Below are positions 33,731 through 45,386 of a stretch of DNA of 64,000 bases, piece by piece (within the stretch, counting starts at the first letter, position 1; every line of letters begins with the position of its first letter). The notes below the pieces were generated by a model. It was not told the origin of the DNA, did not search any database, and saw nothing but the letters and a program-made list of their open reading frames with translations. This DNA comes from Abelmoschus esculentus (lineage: Eukaryota > Streptophyta > Magnoliopsida > Malvales > Malvaceae): contig JAUCBN010000025.1 in the NCBI GenBank assembly GCA_035048815.1, positions 7,092,501 through 7,156,500 on the forward strand, read 5' to 3'. Position numbers and translations under genes: made by a program.

Positions 33731-35339
33731 TGATGCGTGCACATTTTTGCTCATTTATCTCATGCTTTCATACTTTGTTTCACACATGGGATCAAAGGGG
33801 AATTATCTTACTGATCTTAGTATTTGTTACTTTTATATACTTTACAGTAAGATACTTAAGAGTTATACTAATTAAGTATAAACATGAATAGTCATTATAA
33901 CCACATTATTAAGTTTTAGCTTAATTCTAATATTAAGTTATTTTAAGTATTCTCATTATTTCCATTATTATGTTTTCTTCATAGGACTTACCTACAGCTC
34001 AAGGAGTAAGTATTAGCTCGGTGTTAGCTCAGTTAGCTCAAAAGAAGCTAAACAGAAGGCAATACTAGAAACTCAAGGAGCCAACTTCAGAATAGCTTGA
34101 AAATGCATGGGACACTCCTACAGTAATTAAAGGACTAAAGGCTAGCTCCATGTCAGCTCACAAATCCCATATGATGAGCTCAAATGAAGCATAATTCAAA
34201 ACGAGGCCTTAGGAGAATCGGATCAGCTCCAAAACACTCCTCACACTAGAAGAGAGTTTAAGGAAGCTAATGGACCAGCTCACTTTGCTAAAGAAAGCTC
34301 GGATTAGCTTATTTCAGCTTCAAACTTTAGCTAAGCCTTTCAGTTAGATAGCTTAGTTAAATCCAGCTCACTCCCAGCTCGATTAGCTCACCTCAGCTCC
34401 AACAATCACTCTCAACTCAACACCCGAAAGTCACCTACCCTTCACCAAGCATCATGTCCTTCCATCATCCACATTGGGCGCCAAGATCATGGAGGGAAAG
34501 CAAGTGGGCGCCAAAACAAAGATATAGCACTTTTCAATGAACAGATTCATGATTGTCCAATTGTTTGCCAATTTCGAGTAGGATACAAGTCGAATTGGGT
34601 TTCGGTGTCTTTAGGAAAGTTGTTCCTCTATCTCTTATCTTTCCAACCATGTTGATCGCATCAATCCGATATCGGGAGCTCGAGATATGGCCCAATTACT
34701 GAAGATTGTGCAGGCTGAACCGAAAAGTTAAAGGCCATTTCGGCCAAACCCCTTAGAAAACTATAAATAGGACTTGGATTTCATTTTGTAAACACACCAT
34801 TCAGATTATATAAAATTACTTGTCAGAGTTTTCTCTCGTTTAGTTCTTCTTAGAACTTTATCGACTTATCAAAGTACTTTTGTACTTGTGGCGTCAAACC
34901 CCTCTCTATCTATCTTGATACTTCGAGTTCTTTTAGTTTAATATACTAAAAGGGTTAAGGTTCGTTTATCACCACCCTTTAAAGATCAATATAAGGTTCA
35001 GGATTAGGTTTTCTATAACCTAGTTTCTTCCTTGAGTATCTTTAAGATACTATTTCCATTTCACCGTTCCTTTTTACCATATCACCATCCTTACATATTA
35101 TCTTATTCCATTCACCATTCCTATCCTTTGTCATCACCACAAAATGTTCTAAACATTCATTCGCCCTTGTCAACACCACATATCCTTCCGCTTCCAAAAT
35201 CAGTACATAAACTATTCCTTTCATCCCTTATCCTTAATTCTTTATTTTGCAGCCACTTCTTGCGGGAGGCTTGCTTCCTTCTTAGGTCCTACTGTTAAAG
35301 TTTGCCGTTCAGCATCATCAACAAGATCGACACATATCA
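33731..35339 (+). repeat. 5' LTR of E1
   Basis: 1609 bp, TGATGCGTGCACATTT ... GATCGACACATATCA. Shares the superfamily-2 core: TCATAGGACTTACC, an AGCT-rich tract (34010-34410), GGAGCTCGAGATATGG, and TATAAATAG at 34762-34770. Confidence 0.88.
34762..34770 (+). promoter_or_regulatory. LTR TATA box (E1 5' LTR)
   Basis: TATAAATAG about 80 bp downstream of the conserved CTCGAGATATGG block; likely the element promoter. Confidence 0.5.
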
Positions 35340-35341
35340 TA

Positions 35342-35353
35342 TGGTATCAAAGC
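35342..35353 (+). other. Primer-binding site of E1
   Basis: TGGTATCAAAGC two bases after the LTR end, one mismatch from the tRNA-iMet-type TGGTATCAGAGC. Confidence 0.75.
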
Positions 35354-36023
35354 TTTGGTGGAAGAAGCAAAGTGCAACAAAAAGCCCGTTCAAGCAATTG
35401 TAAGTGACTAAACTTTGTCATTTTCAATTTTGAGCACAAAAAAAAGAAAAGAGAAAAGTCAGTTTTGAAAAAAAAAAAGAAAAAAGATAAATCAGATTCA
35501 AAAGTACAAGTTAAAGGGTGAGAAAGCACAACAACATCATCTTCGACATCAAGCTAAGAAGCCATTTCATCTTTAAGACTTTGATTGTTGGTGAAGGAAG
35601 GTTGTAAGTTTTCTTGTCAAGTAAGTAACCCCGTTTTCATTTTTATCATTCTAAACCTTTCTTTTCATCCTATTTCCTTTCTTTTTCTTTTAAACTAAAA
35701 ATTTCAGTGACGCACAAGTACATTTTACTTGCCTAAGTCTTGAGTAAGTTCTTCTAAGAACTATACACAAGAGAAAGGAGTGGAAAAAGGCAAGAGAGTT
35801 GTGAGATCAGAAGAGGACAATAAAAGCCATTAAGTCCTAGAGTGCAAACACGAGTGATTTGAGTAACAACTTCTTTTCCTTGGAGTGACTGTGAGGATTT
35901 TATTTTTGACTGTGTTGTGAGGTTTATATTATTCCTTTTATTTTCACTAACCATGTCCTAGAATTCTTACAACAATCCATCATCCTTGGGAAAAAGAAAA
36001 AAGTAAGTTCCAAGACATGCTAG
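35354..36023 (+). other. Leader and degraded gag region of E1
   Basis: A-rich leader with a poly-A/AAAAAG run at 35440-35490. I recognise no gag domain or zinc knuckle here, so gag is either deleted or decayed beyond recognition. An AAGTAAGTTCC donor-like site lies near 36000. Confidence 0.5.
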
Positions 36024-36424
36024 GTGATCAACAACGAACAAACATCTTTCGGACACGATGCCATGTAAATGGTAAAGTATGCTCTGTTATCATAGACAGT
36101 GGAAGTTGTAAAAACATGGCTAGCACTTATTTGGTGAAGTTAGGACTCAAGACGATCAATCATAAAGCCCCTATTATTTGCAATGGTTAGACGATGAAGA
36201 ATCATTCTTGGTCAAAGAACAAGTATTTGTGTCATTCTCAATTGGAAGGTACAAAGATGAAATTTTCTGTGACATAATGTCTATGAATACAAGTCATCTC
36301 CTTCTCGGATGACCATGGCAATTCGACAAGCGGACCACCCATGATGGATTCCCCAATCAATTTCATTTTCCTTTGAAGGCAGAAATATCACCTTAGCACC
36401 TTTATCTCCACAACAAGTGAAGGA
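36024..36424 (+). pseudogene. Retroviral-type aspartic protease remnant of E1
   Basis: Recognisable blocks in two frames: NIFRTRCHVNGKVCSVIIDSG (catalytic Asp-Ser-Gly near 36094-36105) followed by CKNMASTYLVKLGLK; then, after a frameshift near 36185, SFSIGRYKDEIFCDIM, HLLLG and PWQFDKR with TGA in place of the usual Arg codon between them (36309-36311). The role in the family is Gag-Pol maturation. The RT domain expected next is missing. Confidence 0.8.
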
Positions 36425-37547
36425 AGATCAAATGTAATTGAAAAAGAGCATTGAAGCCATGAAAGGAATTGAGAAAATTGAAGAAAAAGAAGTGGACGTT
36501 AGAATGGTCGGAGTTGAAAATAAAAGAATGGTTGATAAAAATGATGAAGTTGAAAAATGAGATTATTGAAAAGAATATGGATGAAAAAAAAGAGAAGGAA
36601 GAAACATGTAATTTATCTAACCCTACATTTTCTCTCATTACTTCTTTTGTTTTGCAGGACAATCCATGGGACACAACTTTTCAAACAAATGATTCAAGAA
36701 TCATGCCTTTTGGAGAAGTAAAGGACATGTCATTTAAAGAATCAATAGCCATGACTTTTGGAGACTCATTAGACAAGTCTTTTAATTTTTCAAGAGTTGT
36801 GCCAGTAGAAGTTCCAAAAGTTGCAACCATTGACATTCCAAGTGTATTGTCAATCTTGAAGAGAACTCAACAACCAACGCCCTTAAAATACCCACCATGG
36901 TTTGTTATTTCCATATATTTTCTTAATAACTTCTTATTTTCTAACTATGATGTATTTTGCAGCAAAGGAATTATCATAAGAACCTATGATAACAAATTCC
37001 TTTGTCATTTTGAGATAATTTGGTGCAACATAATCAATCTTTTCAAGGAAATTAAGCGAGCAATATCCACCTACTCAAGGGACATCATTTGGAAAGGTAC
37101 AAAGCTTAAAAGTGTTGAAAAGATATGTACATCCAGAAAAGGGAATGAAGATTCATGTCAAAGTGTGGTTCAATTATTCACCAAAAGACGCTTTGCAAAT
37201 ACCTATTCCAAGAGATGTGACGGTTCGAGCCAAAGGAAATATCTATACACCAACAGTTGTGATGCTTCGGAACGACACATCCAAAACAAAAATCTCTACA
37301 CCAAGGGGTATGAAGATTCAAAGAGGTACGAAAGAAGGTTCCAAAGGGAACATGTTGTGAATGACTATCTCAAAAAAGGATATTTGGAAAATCTCTTTGA
37401 AAATGACCCTTTTGGAGGCCTCTACATCAAGCAACAATTTCATAAACTTGTTCCAACATTGAAGCAATTGACCGCCCTTGCATCTAGGAATTATTCATTG
37501 GAAAACCCTTTCGATTTGAGGACAAATCGCCTAAAAGAACAGGGGGA
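36425..37547 (+). pseudogene. C-terminal coding remnant of E1 (no pol domain recognised)
   Basis: An open frame (longest stretch 36469-37692, running into the 3' LTR) starts with a Lys/Glu-rich linker and ends SLENPFDLRTNRLKEQGDD. That ending resembles the DLRTNPFxEGG tail found at the end of many plant Ty3/gypsy polyproteins, and the polypurine tract is read as part of it. Between these I recognise no RT, RNase H or integrase. Two TTTTGCAG acceptor-like sites (ending about 36657 and 36962) hint at introns or chance. An alternative frame at 37112-37360 is open too, so the true frame is unsure. Confidence 0.55.
37533..37547 (+). other. Polypurine tract of E1
   Basis: AAAAGAACAGGGGGA immediately before the 3' LTR start TGATGCGTGC. 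Confidence 0.8.
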
Positions 37548-38313
37548 TGATGCGTGCACATTTCTGCTCATTTATCTCATGCTTTCATACTTCATTTCAC
37601 GCATGAGATCAAAGGGGAGTTATCTTACTGATCTTAGTATTTATTACTTTTATATACTTTATAGTAAGATACTTAAGAGTTATATTAATTAAGTATAAAC
37701 ATGAATAGTCATTATAACAACATTATAAAGTTTCAGCTTAATTCTAAACTCATATTAAGTTATTTTAAGTATTCTCGTTATTTCCATTATTATTTTTTCT
37801 TCATAGGACTTACCTACAGTTCAAGGAGTAAGTATTAGCTTGGTTTCAGCTTAATTCTAAACTCATATTAAGCTAAACATAAGGCAATGCTAGAAACACA
37901 AGGAGCCAATTTCAGAATAGTTTGGAAATGCATGGAACACTCCTACAGTAATTAAAGGACGAAAGGCTAGCTCCATGTCAGCTCACAATTTCCATATGAA
38001 CTCAAATGAAGCATAATTCAAAACGAGGCCTTAGGAGATTCGGATCTGCTCCAAAACACTCCTCACACTACTAGAAGAGAGTATAAGAAAGCTAATGGAC
38101 CATCTCACTTTGCTAAAGGAATCTCGGATTAGCTTATTTCAGCTTCAAACTTTAGCTAAGCCTTCCAGCTAGATAGCTCAGTTCAATCCAGCTCTCCTCA
38201 AATCCAACTATTATCACTCTCAACTCAACACCCGAAAGTCACCTACCCTTCACCAAGCATCATGTCCGTCCATCATCCATATTGGGCGCCAAGATCATAG
38301 AGGGAAAGCAAGT
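37548..38313 (+). repeat. 3' LTR of E1, truncated
   Basis: First 766 bp of the LTR, interrupted at CAAGT (38309-38313) by LTR D1. The right-hand remainder is not found beyond D1. Confidence 0.85.
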
Positions 38314-40103
38314 TGATATGAACCCGGTAGGTCATATATGATGTTGCATGATCGTGATTGTAGTAAGAACAAATTTCACAAGAATTGGTATGCTAAATTT
38401 CATAAACATAAAGCATAAGAATGAAATAAGAATAGTAATAAGGAAATGATGGAATGAAGGATATGAAAAAGATTTAAGTGTATGGAAGTGTGATGATTCT
38501 AAAGGAAGGAATGTTAGGGATGTGTAATGGAAATGGCGTAGGTATGTAACTTTAAGAGATAAATGGATTGTGACCCACTAGTTATATGGAGCTAGGAACC
38601 AATAATATAATATGATGGATTCGATGTGGTAGAAGTGTGGCACGTGACCCACTAGCTATAAGGAGCTAGGAACCAACGCGATAATAAGATGAAATGGATG
38701 AAGACTACAAGCTTTACTTGAAGCCGATAGAGTTCTCGCAAGAACAAAGCTGAAAGCAACCTTTCAAAAGAGTTTTCTTATATCTAAAATGGTTTCATAC
38801 ATATGAAGGAAAGGTTCCTATTTATAGTGTTCATAGGAACCATATGAAGAGTCTTACAACAACAGATGAATGTTTCACATTTATGGTGATGAATGCTAAT
38901 GAATATTTTGTTCTCTCTTCTATCTTTAAGTGGATGAATATTCAAGGCATTAGTGATGAATTTGGACTTAATTTAGGCTTAATATACATATAATTTCGTC
39001 CAAATGGTGGAAGGACTCTTGAGCTACCTTGTCTTGCTCTTTCATGGAGAAAAAGAGAGTGAAAATGAACACTTGATGTATGTAGACACTTTGGTAGCAA
39101 AAAGGAGAGTATCTCTTCCAATTCCATGCTGATCCTCAAGATAATTAACTTTCTTGAATGTCATAATATTGTGCATTAAGAGGGCCTTCATTGCCTGTCT
39201 TCATGTAGAATACAAATAGCCTCCAAAGATGACGAAGAAAAGACTTGAATGCCTTGATTATTTGCATAATGATGACATTCATTTGTATGAATAAAAATCA
39301 TCTTTGAATTGACTTGAATATGTGAATAAAGAAGACCTTCAATGAATTGTCTCTTGGACGAAAATGAAGGGACTCTTCCTTGGCTCAAACTCATCCAAAT
39401 CATCCTTGCATAAAATTCCCGTAGTGAAAATTCCAGCCTGCACTGTCTTCGATAAATCGATCAATCTCAAGCTTCCGATATCGGATTAATGTGATTCAAT
39501 AGGCGTTGGAAAGCTAAGAGATAGAGGAATAAACTTGAAAGAGACTTCAAGACTCAAATCGTGTAAGATCTAGTTCAAAAATAGAGATCAATTTGACATT
39601 TATTCTTGCATTTTGTGTGACTGTTCATTTCCCTTCATTCACTTATCATAAAGGTAAACTTTATTTAAATTTTAATTAAAAAATGCATAAAAAATATAAG
39701 AGTTAGTTTTATTAATGCACTAGTTTAATGAATGAACTAGTTTGATCAATGAACTAGCTTTATTAATGACTACATGCATGAATGAAATAGTTTATTTAAA
39801 AGACTAGATAAACTACTTCCCTAAATGAACTAGATGCTTAAATACTATGCATGCTTAAATGATCAGCACACTTATTCAATGCATTAATATGTATAAAAAA
39901 CTTTATATTCTCATGCAAAATTATGCATAAGCAAAATAAAGTAATTCTCCCTTGTGAATTCCACTTCCCCATGTTCAAAGCTTGATGTGAACAAGCTTTC
40001 CATGGCTGATTGAAACTTCTTGGCCTTCGCACGTGTGATGTGGCCACTTGGGTTCTCCTCCGGGTCCTTGTTGTTGGTGCTCATATCAGTCCCTCCCTCT
40101 TTA
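38314..40103 (-). mobile_element. LTR D1: 3' LTR plus polypurine tract of a minus-strand element
   Basis: 1775-bp LTR (38314-40088), TGATATGAACCCGG ... TGCTCATATCA. On the minus strand it is preceded at 40103-40089 by AAAGAGGGAGGGAC, a polypurine tract, so it is a 3' LTR rather than a solo LTR; the internal region ends there against satellite B. It carries the superfamily-2 core block (CTTCCGATATCGGATTAATG near 39470). The left flank is CAAGT; no matching right-hand duplication can exist because the element is truncated. Confidence 0.75.
39911..40103 (-). pseudogene. Polyprotein C-terminal tail encoded across polypurine tract and LTR D1
   Basis: Minus-strand frame reading KEGGTDMSTNNKDPEENPSG then HITRAKAKKFQSAMESL, ending at 39911. 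The (I/L)TRA(R/K)AKK motif is common at the extreme C-terminus of plant Ty3/gypsy polyproteins. Here the polypurine tract codes KEGGTD and the last roughly 58 codons lie inside the LTR. Confidence 0.6.
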
Positions 40104-40377
40104 ATTAACACATTCACATTTGAATTTAAACCGAGTAAAATGCTCAAAAGTTGACATCAAGTGGTATAATCATATTCCAAAGCATATAATTAACTATTTA
40201 AACTCATAAAATTGGACTTTTTAGTGATCCCGTTGAAATTTTAACATAGTAAAACGCTCTAAAATTGAGATTAAGTTGTCTAATTTGTTCAAAACCCTAT
40301 AATTAAATATTTGAACTCATGAAATTTGATTCACTCTTATTTTGGTCCTTTTTGTTAGGTTTAAAGTGTGCATATCT
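40104..40377 (+). repeat. Satellite B block
   Basis: About one and a half satellite B units with the type 2 to type 3 junction deleted (near 40210), between D1 and LTR H. Confidence 0.8.
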
Positions 40378-41344
40378 GATACGATGTAGCCTGTCAAAAC
40401 GAACTTTCTTCGTATGTTACGGATCTTGGATTGTTATAAGCGCGTTCCTGCAAAAAGAACAACATGAAAACAACAAGAAATCAAAGTTATATTCATGATG
40501 AAATAAGGACTTAAAGGGAAAAACGAAAATTAAAAGAAAAATAAGGAAGAGATGGTGTTTTGATGGATTTTAAAACAAGAAAGATAAATGCTTCAAGAAC
40601 ATCCATGACAGCAACTTGAACATTCAACAATGATGAATTTTGTTGCTGGAATCAAAATGCAATGGTAAACTCGAAAGAACCTGCACAATCTACTAAGTAA
40701 ACCTGAATCGAATCTGTTTAACGTCAAAGGACTTGGACCCTCTAGATAGCAATCTAGGAACCCGAAGTATCAAGTTTTGACAATAAAAAACAAGTTTGAA
40801 TGTCAGAAAAGTTCTAAAAAGAACCAAAGAAGAGAAGAACTCTCAAGTATAATTTTATTTCAAGTTGTCTATCCTTTTGTTTACAAAATTAAAGAAATAT
40901 ATAGGCATAAGAGGGAGTTGGCAGAAAATTGAATACATGGATGAAATTAAAAGGAAATTTTAAATTCAAATGGCCAATAACTCCTCCTAGGCTCCAAGCC
41001 ATATCAGCCACATGTTTTTGCTCATAAAACACATTAAACATGTGCTAATTGTTTGAATTTGAATAAGAAACCACTCATTCTTATCCCTTGGACGTTTTGG
41101 CCTTCAAGAGCAAGGGTCTTGTTTGGATTTCATGCATTTTCAAGCCCACACTTGTGCACAAGACTGCCATGTGTGCCCCACAAGCATGGCACATGCCTAG
41201 GACACCTTTCCTTCGTGTAGGATAGGTTTCAACTGCCGCAGGTCACTTCAGCTTGAGTTGACCTAGAAATGGAATTGAGCTGAAACGAGCTAGCTAGGAG
41301 TGTTAGGTGTTGACTTGAGCTTAGAGCTAAACCTTCGAGCTTCC
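40378..41344 (-). mobile_element. Superfamily-2 LTR H, truncated by insertion of element G
   Basis: Starts TGATACGATGTAGCC at satellite B. It shares the AAGTTCTAAAAAGAACCAAAG ... TCAAGTATAATTTTATTTC block with LTRs F and C (minus orientation) and the GAGCTGAAACGAGCTAGC-type tract near 41275. The right part is missing at the start of element G. Confidence 0.65.
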
Positions 41345-41795
41345 TGATAAGTGCTCAACTCAATATCACTTTTTACACCTTTTACGGGCACTAATCATTA
41401 AATCTACACCCACTTGGACCAATACATATACTTAATGTGATATATTTAGAAGTTATGCTATTTACAGAAAAGGCAAGTTTTACTGCATTTTTACATTTGT
41501 GCAAGAAATACTATTGTCGCGGTAGCAACGTGGCCGAGACAGGACCTGATGTTGAGGCAGCAGCCGAAAGACAAGTAGCAATATTGTAGGCGATTGGAAG
41601 AGAAAAATACAATGAACGTTTCTGGACATGTAGCACATGGATCGGAGCTGGTTAGCACGAGGAAAAGCCCAAGACAAGGCCACGCGGGAAAGCTTCTTAT
41701 TTGGAATAAACTTGGAAATATTTTATTTATGTACATGACTTGTTCCCTACTCCAAGTTGTATTCTACTTAGGAAAGGTTTGCCCTAGGCCAAGCC

Positions 41796-41803
41796 TATAT
41801 AAG
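41796..41803 (+). promoter_or_regulatory. TATA box of G 5' LTR
   Basis: TATATAAG, conserved in all copies of the LTR; about 170 bp upstream of AATAAA. Confidence 0.65.
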
Positions 41804-41965
41804 ACCTAGCCGTCCAAGGGAATAGGAGAGCCGATTCTTAGAGAGTTCACCCTAAGACTCATTGTTTTCTTTCTCTCAAATTATGTTTTAAGTTTTCTTA
41901 GGGTTTAGGTGAAGGTTGTCGAGTACTTGTGAGAGGAGATTGTACTTTGTTCTTTGTTTCAATGC

Positions 41966-41971
41966 AATAAA
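41966..41971 (+). terminator. Polyadenylation signal of G 5' LTR
   Basis: AATAAA in the context GCAATAAAAATATC, conserved in all LTR copies; would mark the R region end. Confidence 0.55.
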
Positions 41972-42629
41972 AATATCAAGGTTTGCTTATCCTTTGCCAT
42001 TCTTTGTTCTTGCATTCAAGCTCGGGAGAGAAGTTTGTAAGTAATCTATTTATCTAGACTCGGGAGAGTTAGATTCACGAAAGGGATAAGTACGGTATTT
42101 CAATCGTGAAATACTAACTCGGCCTTGGGATAGGTTAAGAGTTTCAGCGGCTAAAAGAAGTGTGAGATTGGTTGGTGGTTATAATTGATTCACGCCGGGA
42201 GGTATCATCAAGGACTAGTTATCAACAGTACTTCGACTTAGGGATAAACGGAGTCATCTAGGGACACTTTGCCGAACTTTGATAAAGTCTACCCAAGAGC
42301 AAGGGATTGCCGCGGCGGACAAGTATCGTTGCTGCCAAGGCAGTAAACTGCAGTACTGCTGAGGCAGTAATGTACAATTGCATTGGACAGAGACAAGTCA
42401 ATCAAATCCACAATACAACATAACTGGATCCTGCCCTCTCTCTCTCAATCAGATCTCATCCTTTTACTTAGTTTTCTTTATTTCAATTTATTTAGTTTCA
42501 ATCAAGAAGACGGAGGCATATTAAGTAGATCAATCCCTGTGGAGACGATACACGATTATATTGATCACTTTATTACTTGCTATGTGTCCACTTGCACCAA
42601 TTGCGCACTTTTGACACGCAACAAGTTTT

Positions 42630-42647
42630 TGGCGTCGTTGCTGGAGA
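42630..42647 (+). other. Primer-binding site of element G
   Basis: TGGCGTCGTTGCTGGAGA, close to the TGGCGCCGTTGCCGGGGA site I recall for Athila/Tat elements (three C-to-T or G-to-A type differences), 7 bp after the LTR end. Confidence 0.65.
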
Positions 42648-42728
42648 TTGGCAACTAAATTTTGTTTTCTTTATTTTCTTGCTTTTTAGTTTTTAATTTT
42701 TATTTTACTTTGTTGTTTTTCTTGGGGT

Positions 42729-45386
42729 ATGACCAGGAACAACCCAACCAACCCTTTGTACGAGTTAGACCCAGAGATCGAACGTACACAGCAAATGTTG
42801 AGTAGACAAATCCAAGAAGCTATGGCAGATCATCCGGCAGGACAAAACTTACCTGCCGACAATGGAGGTCTTCTGCCGCCACCAGGGCCGCGACAGCTCA
42901 CTGTCAGAGATTTCCTGGAAGAGGACTTAAATGGGTTAAACCCAGGAGTCGTTACATCGGAAAAAGAAGCAGCCCACTTTGAGCTAAAACCTGTCATGTT
43001 CAATATGCTCAACACTATTGGACAGTTTGGTGGGTCTATGACTGAAGATGCCAGGCAGCACCTCAAGTCATTCATGGAAATATGCAATTCCTTCAAAATC
43101 CAAGGAGTCCATGAAGATGTCTTGAGATTGAAATTATTCCCCTATTCACTGAGGGATAGGGAAAAAACCTGGTTAAATAGCATTCCAGTAGGATCAATAG
43201 GATCTTGGAGTGAATTATGCCGAGATTTCATTACACGTTTTAATCCTACAAATTTATATGATTGAATTCGTAATGAAATCACTTCTTTTCGACAGGCAGA
43301 TGATGAACCTATGTACGAGGCATGAGAGTGCTACAGAGAATTATTGCACAAGTGTCCTTTGCATGGATTTCCCCTATGGACACAAGTCACCATGTTCTAT
43401 AATGCCACGAATGCCCCGACAAGGATGATGTTAGATGCCTCGGCAAACGGAACACTCCTAGACAAAGCACCTAAGGAAGCTATTGAGATACTGAACAAAC
43501 TCGCGAAAAATGATTTTCAATTCCCTACATCTAGGCAAGGAGGAGTAAGACGCCAAGCCACAGTAAATGAGTTAGACACATCAAATTCAGTGGCAGCACA
43601 ATTGGCCTCTCTTACCAAGATGGTGCAAAATTTGCAACTACAAAAAAATACCCGTGAGGTTAAGGCCATTGATTCTTTTTGCGATTTATGTGGAGGTAAC
43701 CACAATTCTACTGATTGTATGAATCAAGAATCCAGCCTGTATGTTGGAAACTATAACCGAAACAATATGATGTCCAACACATACAACCCCTCATGGAAGA
43801 GGCATCCAAACTTATCATGGAGTAATCCTAACAATGCCTTAAATCCAACCACCCAACCCCCAAGATTCCAGCAACCAATGCAACATCTGCCGCCGCCGCA
43901 GGTCCAGCAGCCGATGCCGCAGCAGCAGTCTGTAAGTTCCTTGGAAAATTCTCTGAAAGCATTCATGATGAAAATTGAGTCATACATGGCAGAGAATAGA
44001 AACTTCATCAAAAGAACAGATGCGTTCATAAATAGAACTGAGATGAGGTTGCAAAACCAAGAGGTAGCAATCAAGGCATTAGAAACTCAGGTTGGGTAGT
44101 TTGCTCAAAATATAAACACTAGACCACAAGGAGGACTACCTAGTAATACTGAAGTTGCTAAGGTACTAGGCCATGAACAATGTAAAGCAATCACTACTAG
44201 GAGTGGTCTACAGCTGAAGGAAAAGATAGGAATTCCAGTAGGCCAAATTCCATCAACAGAACCTGAAAAAGAGGATTTAGATGCTGAACAAACTGATCCT
44301 GATAACACTGCCCCAGCAGAGAGCTTAGTAGTTCCTGAACAATCTGCCGAGACAGCAACAACCCCAGTGGTGCCAGGTATTAAGTTCCAAACTAAAGAAA
44401 CCCTGGATGAGATGAGACCACCACCACCCTTCCCACAAAGGTTGAAAAAGCAAAAACAGGACCATCAATTCAAGAAATTTCTTGATATTTTAAAGCAAGT
44501 CCACATCAACTTACCATTCGTAGAGGCAATTGAACAAATGCCTAATTATGCTAAATTTTTGAAAGATATTGTGTCTAAGAGAAAAAGACTAGGTGAGTTC
44601 GAAACAGTGGCTGCTACCGAAGGATGCATGGCAATGTTACATAATCGCATGCCACCAAAATTGAAGGATCCTGGATGCTTTATCATACCTTGTGCGATAG
44701 GTAATAACTATGAAGGTAAGGCCCTATGCGACCTTGGAGCAAGCATCAACCTAATGCCCAAATCTGTTTTTCAAAAGCTTGGAATAGGGAGGGCAAAACC
44801 TACAACAGTGATGCTCCAAATTGCGGATCGATCATATGTGCAACCCGAAGGCAAAATTGAGGACATACTGGTAAGAGTTGACAAATTTATTTTTCCAGCT
44901 GACTTTCTTGTCCTTGATTGTGAAGCAAATGATAATGCATCGATCATCTTGGGGAGACCTTTCCTTGCCACTGGACGAACACTAATTGATGTGGAAAAAG
45001 GAGAGTTGACAATGAGGGTCAATGACCAACAAGTCAAACTCAATGCCTTCCACAATTTGAAAAGGCATGATGATGCAGAAGAGTGCAAAGTCATTCACAG
45101 CACAGATGCAGGCACAAAGACATCCTGTTTCAACAGCCACTGCCTTGGCAGTATGCTCGGCAAGAAAATGGAAATACGTTATGGCAGAATATTTGACAGG
45201 AAAAGCAAGGCAGATGTGGAGGAAACCAACAGGACAACATACTGTCCAGTCAAATAGGGTGCGGTACAGATCAGGAAAAATAAATATAGACATAAAGCCA
45301 ATAGCCAACACTTGAAGAGCTACTTTGGCCAGCAAAAGAGAATCACCTTGGGAGATGCATTTGCATACTCTCCACCAATAACATGA
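42729..45386 (+). pseudogene. gag-protease-integrase tail polyprotein of element G (four in-frame stops)
   Basis: A single frame of 886 codons from ATG 42729, chosen for its MTRNNPTNPLYELDPEIERT start typical of this gag type. Residues about 60-250: retrotransposon gag core (DFLEEDLNGLN, LKLFPYSLRDR, WLNSIP, NDFQFPTSR). The zinc knuckle CDLCGGNHNSTDC starts at 43680. A Pro/Gln-rich linker and Lys/Glu-rich helix follow, then the protease with intact DLGAS (Asp codon 44730-44732) and IILGRPFLATGRTL. After TAG 45255-45257 the frame continues with an integrase C-terminal-like tail (GAVQIR, NSQHLKSYF) to TGA 45384-45386. Earlier stops are TGA 43263-43265, TGA 43323-43325 and TAG 44097-44099. Pol is missing without loss of frame. 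It would supply Gag and protease; reverse transcription would have to come from elsewhere. Confidence 0.88.

Larger units (their letters stand above)
33731..38313 (+). mobile_element. Pol-deleted Ty3/gypsy-like LTR retrotransposon E1
   Basis: 5' LTR (33731-35339), primer-binding site (35342-35353), leader, protease remnant (about 36024-36424), C-terminal coding remnant (to 37547), polypurine tract and a 3' LTR (37548-38313) truncated by LTR D1. RT, RNase H and integrase are absent, so it is non-autonomous. A damaged second copy lies at 58151-63242. Confidence 0.85.
21821..39071 (+). repeat. Segmental duplication, copy 1
   Basis: Left partner of 48750-64000. Its left edge is the satellite A / LTR junction; its right edge is unknown because copy 2 leaves the window. 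Confidence 0.92.
41345..42622 (+). repeat. 5' LTR of element G
   Basis: 1278 bp, TGATAAGTGCTCAAC ... GACACGCAACA. It lacks a roughly 40-bp block (present at about 49470-49510) near 42495. Several GCCGCGGC / TGCCGAGGCAG-type motifs lie within. Confidence 0.9.

Noticed and set aside
36600..37000. Introns in element E1 from TTTTGCAG acceptors
   Set aside because: Acceptor-like strings are common in AT-rich DNA and I could not pair them convincingly with donors that restore a domain.
38314..40088. Interpreted first as a solo LTR with CAAGT duplication
   Set aside because: No CAAGT on the right, and a minus-strand polypurine tract directly follows, so it is a 3' LTR of a truncated element.
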